From Janibacter hoylei PVAS-1 (GTDB taxonomy: Bacteria > Actinomycetota > Actinomycetes > Actinomycetales > Dermatophilaceae): DNA of 64,000 bases. Below the pieces are notes generated by a model that worked only from the letters and a program-made list of their open reading frames with translations, was not told where the DNA came from and did not search any database. Both the position numbers and the translations under genes were made by a program. The stretch lies in assembly GCF_000297495.1 (NCBI RefSeq), contig NZ_ALWX01000003.1, forward strand, positions 1 to 64,000. Direction: 5' to 3'. Positions 48,116 to 59,320 of this stretch are shown here, one piece after another (the stretch's first letter is position 1; every line of letters starts with the position of its first letter).

Positions 48116-49906
48116 TCAGCCGACGAGCTCGGCGCACTCCAGCCACTCGAGCTCGAGCATCTCCTTGTCCTCCGCGAGCTCGCCGAGCGTCGCGTTGAGC
48201 TCCGCCAACCGCGTGTGGTCGTGCACCGACTCGGCCATCTCGTGGTGCAGCGACTCCTCCCGCGCGGCGATCTTGGCCAGCTGCTTCTCGATCCGCGCCA
48301 TCGCCTTGCGCGCCTCGCGCTGGGCAGCCGGGTCCACGGTCGGCTCCCCCGGGGACGAAGGGGGCGCCGCCGCCCCCTTCGTCGGGGTCGGCCGCGTCGG
48401 CTGGGCCGCGCGCAGCCGCAGGTACTCGTCGACGCCACCGGGCACGTGCCGCAGGCGCCCGTCGAGGATCGCGTACTGCTGGTCGGTGATGCGCTCGAGC
48501 AGGTACCGGTCGTGGGAGATGACGATGAGCGTGCCCGGCCACGAGTCGAGCAGGTCCTCCATCGCGGCGAGCATGTCGGAGTCGACGTCATTGGTCGGCT
48601 CGTCGAGCGCGATGACATTGGGCTCGTCGAGCAGCAGGAGCAGCAGCTGGAGGCGCCGCTTCTGGCCGCCGGAGAGGTCGTCGACCCGTGCTGACAGGTG
48701 CTCGCGGGCGAAGCCGAGACGCTCGAGCAGCTGGGCGGGCGTGTGGTCGCGCCCGTCGATCGTGAAGGTCGCCTTGGTCCGGGCGAGCACCTCGCGCACC
48801 CGGTCGGAGCCGATCTGCGCGAGCTGGGAGAACTGCTGGTCGAGGAAGCCCAGGCGCACCGTCTTGCCCCGCTTGACCCGACCGGTGCTCGGCGCGATGT
48901 CGCCGGAGACCAGCCCGAGGAGGGTCGACTTGCCGGCGCCGTTGGCGCCGAGGATGCCGGTGCGCTCACCCGGCGCGATCCGCCACGTGATGTCACGCAG
49001 GACGGTCCGGTCGCCGAAGGTGACGCTCGCGTCCTCGATGTCGATGACGTCCTTGCCGAGGCGGGCCACGGCCATGCGCTGCAGCTCGATCGGGTTGCGA
49101 ACGGGTGGGACATCGGCGATCAGCTGGTTGGCGGCCTCGATGCGAAACTTCGGCTTCGAGGTCCGCGCGGGCGCCCCCCGGCGCAGCCAGGCGAGCTCTT
49201 TGCGCATGAGGTTCTGCCGCTTCTGCTCCGTCGCGGCGTTGATCCGGTCGCGCTCGACGCGCTGGAGGACGTAGGCGGCGTAGCCCCCTTCGAAGGGCTC
49301 GACGATCCCGTCGTGCACCTCCCAGGTCTCCGTGCACACCTCGTCGAGGAACCACCGGTCGTGGGTGATGACGACGAGACCGCCCGAGCCCTTGGGCCAG
49401 CGCCGGCCCAGGTGCTCGGCGAGCCACGAGATGCCCTCGACGTCGAGGTGGTTGGTCGGCTCGTCGAGGGCGACGAGGTCCCACTCCCCGACGAGGAGCG
49501 CCGCGAGCGCCACGCGCCGCCGCTGGCCACCTGACAACTCGCCGATGCGGGCCTCCCACGGCACGTCGGTGACGAGGCCGGCGATGACGTCGCGGACGGC
49601 CGGGTCGCCGGCCCACTCGTGGTCGGGGCGGTCGCCGACGATCGCGTGACCGACGGTCTCGTCGGGGTCGAGGTCGTCCGACTGCCCGAGCACGCCGAAG
49701 CGGACGCCACCCCGGCGGGTGATCCGCCCGGCCTGCGGCTCGATCGTGCCGGCGAGCATGCCGAGCAGGCTGGACTTGCCGTCGCCGTTGCGACCGACGA
49801 GGCCGATCCGGTCGCCCTCCTCGATGCCGAGGCTGACCGAGTCGAAGACGACGCGCGTGGGGTACTCGAGGTGGAGCCCTTCGGCCCCGAGGAGCGGTGT
49901 GGCCAT
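48116..49906 (-). CDS. ABC-F family ATP-binding protein (Uup/EttA-like)
   Basis: 596 residues with two ABC ATPase domains and no membrane part, hence a ribosome-associated ABC-F factor. Walker A: VGRNGDGKSSLLG and LGANGAGKSTLLG; signatures ELSGGQRRRVALA and DLSGGQKRRLQLL; Walker B LVALDEPTNHLD and VIALDEPTNDVD. The interdomain linker is charged, and a C-terminal coiled coil (about 530-596, REARKAMARIEKQLAKI) is typical of Uup. The start shares one base with the ispE stop (TGATG), coupling it to rsmA-ispE. Confidence 0.94.
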   Translation of the reverse strand: MATPLLGAEGLHLEYPTRVVFDSVSLGIEEGDRIGLVGRNGDGKSSLLGMLAGTIEPQAGRITRRGGVRFGVLGQSDDLDPDETVGHAIVGDRPDHEWAGDPAVRDVIAGLVTDVPWEARIGELSGGQRRRVALAALLVGEWDLVALDEPTNHLDVEGISWLAEHLGRRWPKGSGGLVVITHDRWFLDEVCTETWEVHDGIVEPFEGGYAAYVLQRVERDRINAATEQKRQNLMRKELAWLRRGAPARTSKPKFRIEAANQLIADVPPVRNPIELQRMAVARLGKDVIDIEDASVTFGDRTVLRDITWRIAPGERTGILGANGAGKSTLLGLVSGDIAPSTGRVKRGKTVRLGFLDQQFSQLAQIGSDRVREVLARTKATFTIDGRDHTPAQLLERLGFAREHLSARVDDLSGGQKRRLQLLLLLLDEPNVIALDEPTNDVDSDMLAAMEDLLDSWPGTLIVISHDRYLLERITDQQYAILDGRLRHVPGGVDEYLRLRAAQPTRPTPTKGAAAPPSSPGEPTVDPAAQREARKAMARIEKQLAKIAAREESLHHEMAESVHDHTRLAELNATLGELAEDKEMLELEWLECAELVG

Positions 49907-50844
49907 CAGAGCTGACGCACGGTGGGCAGGATGTGCGCGCCCTGGACCGGGCCGGTCGCGCGCAGGACGTCGCCGGCGACGCCGCAGGCCGTGAGCGCCA
50001 CGGCCAGGTCGATCGCCCCCTCGGCTCCATCAGCGAGGATCGCGACGGTCGGGCCCGAGCCGGAGACGATCGCCGCGAGCGCACCGAAGCCCATCGCCGA
50101 CTCGATGACCTCGCCGATCGCGGGCTGCAGGCCGATGGCGTCGGCCTGCAGGTCGTTGTCGAGCACGGGGGCCAGCGCGGACGCGTCACCCGAGCGCAGC
50201 GCGCTCATCAAAGCAGCGCTCGGCTGCGGCTCCTCGAGCGTCGTCCCGGCCGTGCGCTCGTCGAAGGCGGCGTAGACCCGCGGGGTCGACAGCCCGCTCG
50301 CGAGCGACGGCACGAAGACCCAGTGGTACCTCCCCTTCGCCAGGACGGCCGTGACGACCTCGCCCCGCCCCGACCCGACGGCGGTGCCGCCGTGGAGGAG
50401 GAAGGGGACGTCGCTGCCGATGCCGGCCGCGATCTCCTCGAGCTCGTCCTTGGGTACGTCCGTGCCCCACAGCGCGTCGCAGGCGACGAGTGCCGCGGCC
50501 GCGTCGGCGGAGCCCCCGGCCATGCCGCCGGCGACGGGGATCTCCTTGTGGATCGTCAGGTGCACCGGCTCCTGACCACCCGTGTGGTCCGCGAGGGCGC
50601 GGGCCGCACGCAGCGCGAGGTTGGACTCGTCGGTCGGCACCCGGTCGGCGTCGCGACCGCGCACGGAGCATCCCCACTCGTCGGCAAGGGTGGCCGTGAC
50701 GTCGTCGTGGATGCCGATGGCCTGGTAGACCGTCGACAGCGCGTGGTAGCCGTCCTCACGAGCCGGGCCGACGAAGAGCTCGAGGTTGACCTTGGCAGGG
50801 GCCCGCACGGTCACGCACGCGGGCAGCTCGAGCACGGAGGTCAT
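49906..50844 (-). CDS. ispE: 4-diphosphocytidyl-2-C-methyl-D-erythritol kinase
   Basis: GHMP kinase of the non-mevalonate isoprenoid pathway, making the CDP-ME 2-phosphate. Motifs: [14 protein letters not shown], the ATP loop [18 protein letters not shown] and [11 protein letters not shown]. 312 residues. It supplies isoprenoid precursor for the prenyl synthase at 7.3 kb among others. Overlaps rsmA by 4 bases and the ABC-F gene by 1 base; the rsmA-ispE order is standard in actinobacteria. Confidence 0.96.
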   Translation of the reverse strand: MTSVLELPACVTVRAPAKVNLELFVGPAREDGYHALSTVYQAIGIHDDVTATLADEWGCSVRGRDADRVPTDESNLALRAARALADHTGGQEPVHLTIHKEIPVAGGMAGGSADAAAALVACDALWGTDVPKDELEEIAAGIGSDVPFLLHGGTAVGSGRGEVVTAVLAKGRYHWVFVPSLASGLSTPRVYAAFDERTAGTTLEEPQPSAALMSALRSGDASALAPVLDNDLQADAIGLQPAIGEVIESAMGFGALAAIVSGSGPTVAILADGAEGAIDLAVALTACGVAGDVLRATGPVQGAHILPTVRQL

Positions 50845-51737
50845 GCCGTCACCCTAGCCATGAGTTCCTCGGTGACACGGGCGAAGTCCGCGACGCCGAT
50901 CTGCTCGCCCCGGGTCCGCGGGTCGATGCCGGCTGCGCGCAAGGCCTCCTCGGCGATCTCCCCCGTCCCCGCGATGCCCTTGAGCGAGGCGCGCAGCGTC
51001 TTGCGGCGCTGGGCGAAGGCGGCGTCGACGACGGCGAAGACCTGCGAACGGGTGGCACCCGTGGGCGGGGGCTCCCGCCGCACGAGCCGCACGAGCCCGG
51101 AGTCGACGTTGGGCACCGGCCAGAAGATGCTGCGCGGCACCCTCCCGGCGAGCGCCACGTCGGCCCACCACGCGGCCTTGACGCTCGGCACGCCGTAGGT
51201 CTTGCTCCCCGGCCCCGCGGCGAGGCGCTCCGCGACCTCGAGCTGGACCATGACGAGCACCCGCTCGATCGTCGGGAAGGTCTCGAGGAAGTGCAGCACC
51301 ACCGGCACCGAGATGTTGTACGGCAGGTTGGCGACGAGTGCCGTGGGTGGTGGGCCGGGCAGCTCGGTGACGGTGAGCGCGTCGGCCGGCACCACGGTCA
51401 GGTGGTCGGCGACGGCCGGCCCCTGGGCGGCGACGGTGCCCGGCAGCGCCGCTGCGAGCGTCGGGTCGACCTCGACGGCCGTGACCCGCGCGGCCTCCTC
51501 GAGGAGCGCCAGGGTCAGCGAGCCGAGACCGGGGCCGATCTCCACGACGTGGTCGTCTGCGGTGACTCCCCCGGCGCGGACAATCCGCCGCACCGTGTTG
51601 GCGTCGACGACGAAGTTCTGCCCCCACTGCTTGGTCGGGCGCACGCCGAGACCGTCGGCGAGCTCACGGACCCGAGCGGCGCCGAGGAGGGTGACGCCGC
51701 TCCCTTCGTCAGGGGCGGTGCTCGGGTCGCTGCTCAT
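50841..51737 (-). CDS. rsmA: 16S rRNA (adenine(1518)-N(6)/adenine(1519)-N(6))-dimethyltransferase
   Basis: KsgA family, dimethylating two adjacent adenines in helix 45 during 30S maturation. 298 residues: [21 protein letters not shown] loop [25 protein letters not shown], catalytic [11 protein letters not shown], and [17 protein letters not shown] start at 51737. Follows rpfB after 85 bases and overlaps ispE. Confidence 0.97.
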   Translation of the reverse strand: MSSDPSTAPDEGSGVTLLGAARVRELADGLGVRPTKQWGQNFVVDANTVRRIVRAGGVTADDHVVEIGPGLGSLTLALLEEAARVTAVEVDPTLAAALPGTVAAQGPAVADHLTVVPADALTVTELPGPPPTALVANLPYNISVPVVLHFLETFPTIERVLVMVQLEVAERLAAGPGSKTYGVPSVKAAWWADVALAGRVPRSIFWPVPNVDSGLVRLVRREPPPTGATRSQVFAVVDAAFAQRRKTLRASLKGIAGTGEIAEEALRAAGIDPRTRGEQIGVADFARVTEELMARVTA

Positions 51738-51822
51738 GGGTGGACTCTATTCGGCGAAGGGGGACGGCCGCGGGCCCCCACGACCGTGGTGGTCGCAGGG
51801 GCCCGTCGGGTGCGTCGAGACG

Positions 51823-53044
<1,222 letters not shown>

Positions 53045-53261
53045 AGTGCTCCGATGGTCGAGCTTCCCGGGCACCGGCGGGATCGCGCACGACGACCCAG
53101 GGATGGCGGGCGCCGTGTCAGCGGAAGAACATCAGGGGAAACCGGCCCCGGCCAACAGCGGACTACCCTGCACCACCGGACCGCCGAAGGTCAAGTTTTG
53201 GTAACGGAGCGTGGTGAGCGCCACCCTTCGCCCCTGCCCGCCGGCCCCCTCCGGCAGCCGG

Positions 53262-54140
53262 TCACCAAGGGCCGTAGACCCGCTCCGAGGTCTCGGAGAT
53301 CGCCGCGCACATCGTCGGCACGTCGACCCCGAGGGTGCGCGCCATGACCCGCACCGTGTGCGGTAGCAGGTACGGGGCATTGGCCCGGCCACGCTCAGGC
53401 GACGGCGTGAGATAGGGCGCGTCCGTCTCGGCGAGCACCTGCTCGATCGGGGTGTGCGCGAGCGCCTCGCGCAGCCCGGCGGCGCTCTTGAAGGTCACGG
53501 TGCCGGCGAAGGAGAGGTGGTAGCCGCGCTCGACGCACTCACGGGCCATCGCCAGGTCGCCGCTGAAGCAGTGCAGGACCGTCGTCTCCGGCGCCCCCTC
53601 CTCGGTGAGGATGCGCAGCACGTCGTCGTGGCTGTCGCGGTCGTGGATCTGCAGGGCCTTGCCGGTGCGCTTGGCGAGGTCGATGTGCCAGCGGAAGGAC
53701 TCCTGCTGCACCGCGTGCCCCTCCGGGCCGGTCCGGAAGTAGTCGAGGCCGGTCTCGCCGATCGCGCGCACCCGCGGGTGGGCGGCCAGCGCCTCGATCT
53801 CGTCCCACGCGGCCTGCAGCCGACCGGCCTCTGCGAGCGCTGGGATCTCGTTGGGGTGCAACGCAACTGCGCCGAGCATCGACGGGTGCCGGTCGACCTG
53901 CTCGACGGTGAAGCGGGCGCTCTCGAGATCGCAGCCGACCTGCACGACCCGGTCCACCCCCGCCGACGCGGCACTCGCCAGGGCCGCGGCGACGTCCTGC
54001 GTGGTCCGCTCCTCTCCCCCGTCGGGGGCGATGGCGTCGGCGACGTCGCGCCGCCGGATGTCGAGGTGCGTGTGGTTGTCGACGACCGGCAGCGGCAGCG
54101 GGTCGGGCCGAGGGGCCACCCCGTCGCGGTCACCCATCAC
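53262..54140 (-). CDS. tatD: TatD family deoxyribonuclease/metal-dependent hydrolase
   Basis: 292 residues with the TatD metal ligands: [57 protein letters not shown] and [13 protein letters not shown]. The family has 3'-5' exonuclease activity and roles in DNA repair. GTG (54140) or ATG (54137) can serve as start; both overlap the metG stop, so translation is coupled. The 217 bases to rpfB should hold the rpfB promoter. Confidence 0.94.
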   Translation of the reverse strand: MMGDRDGVAPRPDPLPLPVVDNHTHLDIRRRDVADAIAPDGGEERTTQDVAAALASAASAGVDRVVQVGCDLESARFTVEQVDRHPSMLGAVALHPNEIPALAEAGRLQAAWDEIEALAAHPRVRAIGETGLDYFRTGPEGHAVQQESFRWHIDLAKRTGKALQIHDRDSHDDVLRILTEEGAPETTVLHCFSGDLAMARECVERGYHLSFAGTVTFKSAAGLREALAHTPIEQVLAETDAPYLTPSPERGRANAPYLLPHTVRVMARTLGVDVPTMCAAISETSERVYGPW

Positions 54141-55933
54141 TCAGCCGCCATGGCCGCCCGCTCGGTGCCGACGACCTCCTCGGCGTCGAGCTTGACGAAG
54201 ACCGGGGTGGGCTTGGCGATCGGGGTGCCGACCACGACGGGCGTCGGTTCCCACCGCGGGAAGGACGAGTAGTCCCCCGTGATGACGGGGTAGCCGGGCC
54301 CGCCGTCGAGGTCGTCGACGTCCTCGACGCGCGGCATCGGGACGAGCGCCCCGTCGCCACCGAGGACGGCGTCGACCCGGTTGGCCGCGTGCGGGACGAA
54401 GGGAGCCAGCAGCAGGTTGCAGTCGCTGACGCACTGGGTGAGCGTGTGCAGGACCGTCGCCAGCCGCTCGCGCTGGTCCTCGCCCTTGAGGCGGAAGGGC
54501 TCGGTGTCGGTGACGTACTTGTTGACGTCGCCGACCACCCGCATGACCTCGCCGAGCGCGGCCTTCTGCCGGTGCCGCTCGAGGAGGGTGCCGACCTCGG
54601 CGAAGGCCCCGGCGACCCGGGCGAGCACCGCCCGGTCGACGTCCTCGAGCTCTCCCGGCTGCGGGATCTCGCCGAAGTTCTTGGCAACCATCGACGCGGT
54701 GCGGTTGACGAGGTTGCCCCAGCCGGCGACGAGCTCGGAGTTGTTGCGCTGGACGAAGTCCGGCCAGGTGAAGTCGGCGTCCTGGTTTTCCGGACCGGCC
54801 GCGCAGATGAAGTAGCGAAGCGGGTCCGGGCCGTAGGTCTCGAGGACGTGCCGCACGCCGATGACGTGGCCACGGCTGGAGGAGAACTGCCGGCTCTCCA
54901 TCGTGAGGAACTCGCTGGAGACAACCTCCGTCGGGAGGTTGAGCTCACCGAAGGGGCCGGGCTCGCCTCCCTTCGCACCCTTGCCGGAGTAGGCGAGCAG
55001 CTCCGCCGGCCAGATCTGGCTGTGGAAGGTGATGTTGTCCTTGCCCATGAAGTAGTAGGACAGCGCCTCCGGGTCGTTCCACCACTCGCGCCAGCGCTCG
55101 GGGTGGCCCTGACGTCGGGCCCACTCGATGGAGGCGGAGAGGTAGCCGATGACGGCGTCGAACCACACGTAGAAGCGCTTCGTGGGGTACTTCGTCGCCA
55201 GCTCACCCGGCAGCGGGATGCCCCAGTCGATGTCGCGGGTCATGGCGCGTGGCCGGATGTCGTCGAGGATGTTGAGGCTGAAGCGGATGACATTGGGCCG
55301 CCACGTGCCGGTCGCCTCGCGACCCTCGAGGTACTCGCGCAGCGCATCGGCGAGCGCGGGCAGGTCGAGGAAGAAGTGCTCGGTCTCGCCGAACTGCGGG
55401 GTCGACCCGTCGATCTTGCTCCGCGGGTCCTTGAGGTCGCTCGGCTCGAGCTGGTTGCCGCAGTTGTCGCACTGGTCACCGCGAGCGTCCTCGTAGCCGC
55501 AGATCGGGCAGGTGCCCTCGATGTAGCGGTCGGGCAGCGTCCGGCCGGTCCGCGGGTCGAGCGCGACCTGCTGGGTCTGCTCGATGAAGTAGCCGTTCGC
55601 CTGGCACTGCTCGAAGAGGTCCTGGACGACCTGGTAGTGGTTGCGGGCCGTCGTGCGCGTGTAGAGGTCGTAGGAGCAGCCGAGGTCGCCGAGCTCGTGG
55701 GCGATCGTCGCGTGGTGGGTGTCGACGAGCTCGCGGGCGGTCGTGCCCTGCTTGTCGGCGAGCACGAGGATCGGCGTGCCGTGCTCGTCGGAGCCGCTCA
55801 CCATGAGCACGTCGTGCCCCGCCATGCGCATGTACCGGCTGAAGACGTCCGAGGGGACCCCGAATCCGGCGACGTGGCCGAGGTGGCGGGGACCGTTGGC
55901 GTAGGGCCAGGCGACGGCGGAGAGAACCTTCAT
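54137..55933 (-). CDS. metG: Methionyl-tRNA synthetase
   Basis: Class I aminoacyl-tRNA synthetase of 598 residues. HIGH box [16 protein letters not shown] (here HLGH), zinc knuckle [20 protein letters not shown], and the KMSKS loop in the divergent form [33 protein letters not shown] precedes the anticodon-binding helical domain. The ATG at 55933 starts [17 protein letters not shown] ends 7 bases before it, suggesting a leaderless mRNA. First gene of metG-tatD-rpfB-rsmA-ispE. Confidence 0.96.
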   Translation of the reverse strand: MKVLSAVAWPYANGPRHLGHVAGFGVPSDVFSRYMRMAGHDVLMVSGSDEHGTPILVLADKQGTTARELVDTHHATIAHELGDLGCSYDLYTRTTARNHYQVVQDLFEQCQANGYFIEQTQQVALDPRTGRTLPDRYIEGTCPICGYEDARGDQCDNCGNQLEPSDLKDPRSKIDGSTPQFGETEHFFLDLPALADALREYLEGREATGTWRPNVIRFSLNILDDIRPRAMTRDIDWGIPLPGELATKYPTKRFYVWFDAVIGYLSASIEWARRQGHPERWREWWNDPEALSYYFMGKDNITFHSQIWPAELLAYSGKGAKGGEPGPFGELNLPTEVVSSEFLTMESRQFSSSRGHVIGVRHVLETYGPDPLRYFICAAGPENQDADFTWPDFVQRNNSELVAGWGNLVNRTASMVAKNFGEIPQPGELEDVDRAVLARVAGAFAEVGTLLERHRQKAALGEVMRVVGDVNKYVTDTEPFRLKGEDQRERLATVLHTLTQCVSDCNLLLAPFVPHAANRVDAVLGGDGALVPMPRVEDVDDLDGGPGYPVITGDYSSFPRWEPTPVVVGTPIAKPTPVFVKLDAEEVVGTERAAMAAE

Positions 55934-56015
55934 GCCCCTCATCCTAGGTTCCCGGGGATAGCCTGCCGGGACCGCGTGCGGGGCCGCCGCACCGATGATG
56001 AAGGGAGCCGCACCC

Positions 56016-56612
56016 GTGATCGCCGCCCTCACCGGGATGGGTCTGAGCGCCGCTGCCGGGCTCAACGCCTACATCCCCTTCCTCGTCGTCGCCCTGCTGG
56101 CCCGGTTCACCGACGTCGTCGTCCTGCCGACCGGCTTCGAGTGGATGGAGTCGTGGTGGGCCATCGGCATCGGGGCCGTCCTGCTGCTCACCGAGGTCAC
56201 TCTCGACAAGGTGCCCGCCGTGGACAGCGTCAACGACGCCGTGCAGACCTTCATCCGCCCGAGCATGGGCGGGCTCATGGGCGCGGCGACCGCCGGTGCG
56301 AGCACTCTCGACGAGTCGACGTGGATGCAGGACAACGCCTGGGTGGGCGTCCTGCTCGGCGTGGTCATCTCGGGTCTCGTCCACGCCGGCAAGACCGCGG
56401 CCCGCCCGGTGGTCAACGTGGGGACGGCCGGCTTCGGCGCGCCGGTGGTCTCGACCGCCGAGGACGGGGCCTCGATCGGCATCGCCCTCGTCGCGGTCTT
56501 CGTGCCGGTGCTCGTGGTCCTCGTGCTCATCGCCCTGACCGCGATGCTCGTCTGGGTCTTCACCGCCTGGCGGCGCCTGCGACGCCGACGGCAGGCGCGC
56601 CCGGCCACCTGA
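56016..56612 (+). CDS. DUF4126 domain-containing membrane protein
   Basis: About 198 residues with several hydrophobic helices. Matches DUF4126: [20 protein letters not shown] at the start, [20 protein letters not shown] in the middle, and a C-terminal helix ending in an Arg-rich tail. Function unknown. I prefer the GTG at 56016 (GGGAG eight bases upstream) to the ATG seven codons earlier. Convergent with the TetR gene; a GC-rich hairpin lies at 56614-56644. Confidence 0.85.
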   Translation: MIAALTGMGLSAAAGLNAYIPFLVVALLARFTDVVVLPTGFEWMESWWAIGIGAVLLLTEVTLDKVPAVDSVNDAVQTFIRPSMGGLMGAATAGASTLDESTWMQDNAWVGVLLGVVISGLVHAGKTAARPVVNVGTAGFGAPVVSTAEDGASIGIALVAVFVPVLVVLVLIALTAMLVWVFTAWRRLRRRRQARPAT

Positions 56613-56656
56613 CCCGCACGCCCGACCCCTCCGGGGGCGGGTGACGGCCGGGTGGG

Positions 56657-57244
56657 TCAGACGGGCAGGAAGGCCTCGATGATCCGTCGTCCGACGCCAC
56701 GGACGAAGGGCTCGCGCTCGCCCTCCGGGCGGGTGAGGGCCGCCGTGAGCACGCCCTCCATCGCCGCGATGACCGCCTGGGCGGAGGTCTCGACGTCACG
56801 GACCTCGGCCAGGGTGAGGATCTGCCGCACGATGCCGTCGACACGGTCGCGGGCCGGGGCCATGGCGGCCGCGATCTCCGGCTGGCGCGAGGCCTCCTGG
56901 GTCAGCTCCGCCTTGGCCATCCAGGCCTCCGGCTCGCGCAGCCACGACGCGAAGAGGTCGAGCGCGCGGTCGATGAGCGTCGCGTCATCCTCGCCGGCCT
57001 GCTGCTGCCGGCTCAGCTCCTCGACGCTGTCGATGAGACCCGCCGCGATGTACTCGGTGAGGGCGGTGACCAGGGCCATCCGGGTCCGCAGGTAGCCCGA
57101 GGTGCTCCCCTGCGGCAGACCGGCCTCCGCGTCGACCGCCCGGTGGGTCAGGCCACGCATGCCGCCAGCCGCGACGACCCGGGTGGCCGACTCGAGGATC
57201 AGCTGCATGCGGGGCGAGAGCTCGGTCGTGGCAGTGGCGCTCAT
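56657..57244 (-). CDS. TetR family transcriptional regulator
   Basis: About 195 residues. HTH in RMQLILESATRVVAAGGMRG and LTHRAVDAEAGLPQGSTSGY; the C-terminal domain with EAWMAKAELTQEASRQPEI resembles the TetR_C group found in actinobacterial RutR/YxaF-like proteins. TACCGT ends 7 bases before the ATG (57244), so it may be leaderless. Divergent from a small membrane protein gene, with operator-like inverted repeats in the gap. Confidence 0.9.
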   Translation of the reverse strand: MSATATTELSPRMQLILESATRVVAAGGMRGLTHRAVDAEAGLPQGSTSGYLRTRMALVTALTEYIAAGLIDSVEELSRQQQAGEDDATLIDRALDLFASWLREPEAWMAKAELTQEASRQPEIAAAMAPARDRVDGIVRQILTLAEVRDVETSAQAVIAAMEGVLTAALTRPEGEREPFVRGVGRRIIEAFLPV

Positions 57245-57306
57245 CCGACTCACGGTACCCGCTCGTCGGGCGACCCCGGACGCGTCCGCCCACCTCCGAG
57301 GTGGAC

Positions 57307-57362
57307 TTGACGAGACCTTTCTACGGGTGTAGTTTTTCCAGTGTCTTCAACAGACGTAGAAA
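57307..57362 (+). promoter_or_regulatory. Strong promoter with operator-like inverted repeats ahead of the small membrane gene
   Basis: TTGACG (57307-57312) and TAGTTT (57330-57335) are 17 bases apart, close to the sigma-A/HrdB consensus. CTACGGGTGTAG (57321-57332) is a palindrome placed between them and over the -10; CTTTCTAC (57317-57324) is repeated inverted as GTAGAAAG (57355-57362). The region is markedly AT-rich for this genome. The adjacent TetR protein is the obvious ligand. Confidence 0.65.
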
Positions 57363-57376
57363 GGAATTCGATCATC

Positions 57377-57559
57377 ATGAGCATCGCCACCGTCGCCTCC
57401 TTCGTCACCGCCGCCCTCGTCCTCGCGGGCATCGCCCTGACCTTCCTCCTCGTCACCGTCGGCGTCGCCGCCTTCCAGTTCTTCTCGGCCAACCGCCCGG
57501 TCCGCGTCGCCCGCCACCAGAGCATCCCGACGTACTACCGCCAGCTGGCCTTCAGCTGA
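57377..57559 (+). CDS. Small single-pass membrane protein, probably TetR-controlled
   Basis: 60 residues: an N-terminal hydrophobic helix of ~27 residues (SIATVASFVTAALVLAGIAL and on), then FFSANRPVRVARHQSIPTYY and RQLAFS, a basic tail. No family recognised. AAAGGA lies about 11 bases before the ATG. The strong promoter and palindromes upstream and the divergent TetR gene suggest a highly inducible small protein, possibly a membrane-stress or transporter-modulating peptide (inference only). Confidence 0.75.
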   Translation: MSIATVASFVTAALVLAGIALTFLLVTVGVAAFQFFSANRPVRVARHQSIPTYYRQLAFS

Positions 57560-57650
57560 TCCGGAGGGGGACCAGCGCCGCTCCCCCCTTCCGCCCCCGG
57601 CCGGGGTCCACGCCGGCGACGACGCCACGGACCCCGCCTACGCTGAGGCC

Positions 57651-58421
57651 ATGACCTCAGCCCCCGAGCCACTGCCGCCCCGGACGGCGGTCACCGAGAC
57701 GCTCCTCGTCCTCGGGGTCTCGCTCGGGGCGTCGGCCCTGTGGTCGGCGCTCTCCCTCGCCCGCAAGCTGACCGCCGACGAGGACCTGTCGGGGCAGGTC
57801 ACCTCGATGAACCAGTCCGTCACCCCCGCCCAGCCGTGGCTGGACCTCACGCACCAGCTCGTCGGCATCGGCCTGGCCCTCGTGCCCGTCGCCCTGGCGC
57901 TGCACCTGCTGGCCCGCCAGCACGCAGCCCCCCACCACCTCATCGGCCTCGACCTGCGCGCACCCGGTCGCGACCTCGCGCAGGGGCTGGGCCTCGCCGC
58001 GGTCATCGGCATCCCCGGGCTGGGCCTCTACCTGGCCGCCCGCGCCCTGGACCTCAACACGACGGTCGCCGCCTCGGACCTCTCAGCGGCGTGGTGGACC
58101 GTCCCCGTGCTCGTGCTGGCCGCCGGGCAGAATGCGCTGCTCGAAGAAGTCGTCATGCTCGGCTACCTCTTCACCCGCTGGCGCGAGGCCGCCTGGTCAC
58201 CGGTGGCCGTCGTCGTGACGAGCGCACTCGTCCGCGGCAGCTACCACCTCTACCAGGGCTTCGGCGGCTTCGTCGGCAATGTCGCGATGGGTCTGCTGCT
58301 CGGCGCGGTCTACCTCAAGGTGCGCCGCGTCGCGCCGATGTTCATCGCGCACTGGCTCATCGACATCGTCGCCTTCGTCGGCTACGCCCTCCTGGCGAGC
58401 CGGCTGACCTGGCTCGGCTGA
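57651..58421 (+). CDS. CPBP family intramembrane metalloprotease (CAAX protease/bacteriocin-processing type)
   Basis: 256 residues, about eight hydrophobic helices. The Abi/CPBP motifs are present: ALLEEVVMLGYLFTRW (motif 1, EE...R), VRGSYHLYQGFGGFVGNV (motif 2, His) and MFIAHWLIDIVAF (motif 3, His). This is the glutamic-type intramembrane protease fold related to Rce1. Substrate unknown. Convergent with the lipoprotein gene, 7 bases between stops. Confidence 0.92.
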   Translation: MTSAPEPLPPRTAVTETLLVLGVSLGASALWSALSLARKLTADEDLSGQVTSMNQSVTPAQPWLDLTHQLVGIGLALVPVALALHLLARQHAAPHHLIGLDLRAPGRDLAQGLGLAAVIGIPGLGLYLAARALDLNTTVAASDLSAAWWTVPVLVLAAGQNALLEEVVMLGYLFTRWREAAWSPVAVVVTSALVRGSYHLYQGFGGFVGNVAMGLLLGAVYLKVRRVAPMFIAHWLIDIVAFVGYALLASRLTWLG

Positions 58422-58428
58422 GACCGAC

Positions 58429-59307
58429 TCAGAAGTCGTCCGAGGAGAGGTCCTCCATGACCTTCGCGCCCTTGGGCTTGGCGAAGTCCTCCCGGCTGCG
58501 ATTCCACTTCGAGTACTCGAGGACGGACTGGCGCTCGCCCTCCCCGTAGCTCAGCCTGATCGGCGCTGGCTCCCCCGGCGCCGTCGAGACCCACAGGATA
58601 CGCTCCTGCGCGTCGCCCTTCGCCTTGCGGATGGCGACGCGGTAGGTCTCCTCACCGTCGAGCGTCTCGAAGCTCGCCGGGCTCTTCTTCGCGTCGAAGG
58701 GGGTGACGGACTCCCCGTAGAAGGTGGCCCGCAGCAGGGTCTGCGGCCGGTACGCGTCGAGCGGCGAGTCGTCGAAGGGCACCTTGACCCAGGCGCCGGT
58801 GTTCTTGCGCATGGGGCTGTCATCGGGCGCCTCGAAGACCTCGAGCCACTCCTTGTTGACCCGCACGTAGTGGTCGATGCCGACGATGATCGTCTCCATC
58901 GTGCCGCCGCCGGGCACCGACAACGTCGCGCGGGAGATGCCGGCCTTCTTCGACGTGGACAGCAGCCCACCGGTCGAGCCCTCGGAGCGCAAGGTGATCG
59001 TCAGGTCGCGGTCGGCGTCGTAGACCGTGCCCGAGATCGTGACGTTGTTGGTCGAGGCCATGTACTCGCGCGACGAGGTGAGCACCGAGCTGCCGCTCGG
59101 CGGGTTCTTCGTCGACCCGGTCGCGGTCGTGGAGCTGGACGACGTCGGCGCGGTCGTCGTCGTGGTCGTGAGGGGTGGGGCCGCCGAGGTCGACGACGAC
59201 TCCGTGTCGTCCCCGCCCAGCGGGCCGCACGCCGTCACGGACACGGCCACGGCGCCGGCCAGCACGAGGCTGGCGCGGCGCCGTGGTGCGCGAGGTCGTC
59301 GCGTCAT
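58429..59307 (-). CDS. Predicted lipoprotein with Thr/Ser-rich linker
   Basis: 292 residues: signal with twin-arginine-like basic start (TRRPRAPRRRASLVLAG) and lipobox VTAC (Cys ~27), a Thr/Ser-rich spacer (~40-70), then a beta-rich domain containing SGTVYDADRDLTITLRSEG, METIIVGIDHYVRVNKEWLE in part and PIRLSYGEGERQSVLEYSKW. The fold may resemble the LppX/LprG or LolA-like lipid carriers, but I am not certain. Starts 13 bases after sdhB, so it is probably cotranscribed with the sdh operon. Confidence 0.8.
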   Translation of the reverse strand: MTRRPRAPRRRASLVLAGAVAVSVTACGPLGGDDTESSSTSAAPPLTTTTTTAPTSSSSTTATGSTKNPPSGSSVLTSSREYMASTNNVTISGTVYDADRDLTITLRSEGSTGGLLSTSKKAGISRATLSVPGGGTMETIIVGIDHYVRVNKEWLEVFEAPDDSPMRKNTGAWVKVPFDDSPLDAYRPQTLLRATFYGESVTPFDAKKSPASFETLDGEETYRVAIRKAKGDAQERILWVSTAPGEPAPIRLSYGEGERQSVLEYSKWNRSREDFAKPKGAKVMEDLSSDDF

Positions 59308-59320
59308 CGTCAGATCAGGC

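Noticed and set aside
49285-49300. CCCTTCGAAGGG palindrome as a special site
   Set aside because: It is an overlapping head-to-head pair of the common heptamer inside the ABC-F coding region; nothing else marks it.
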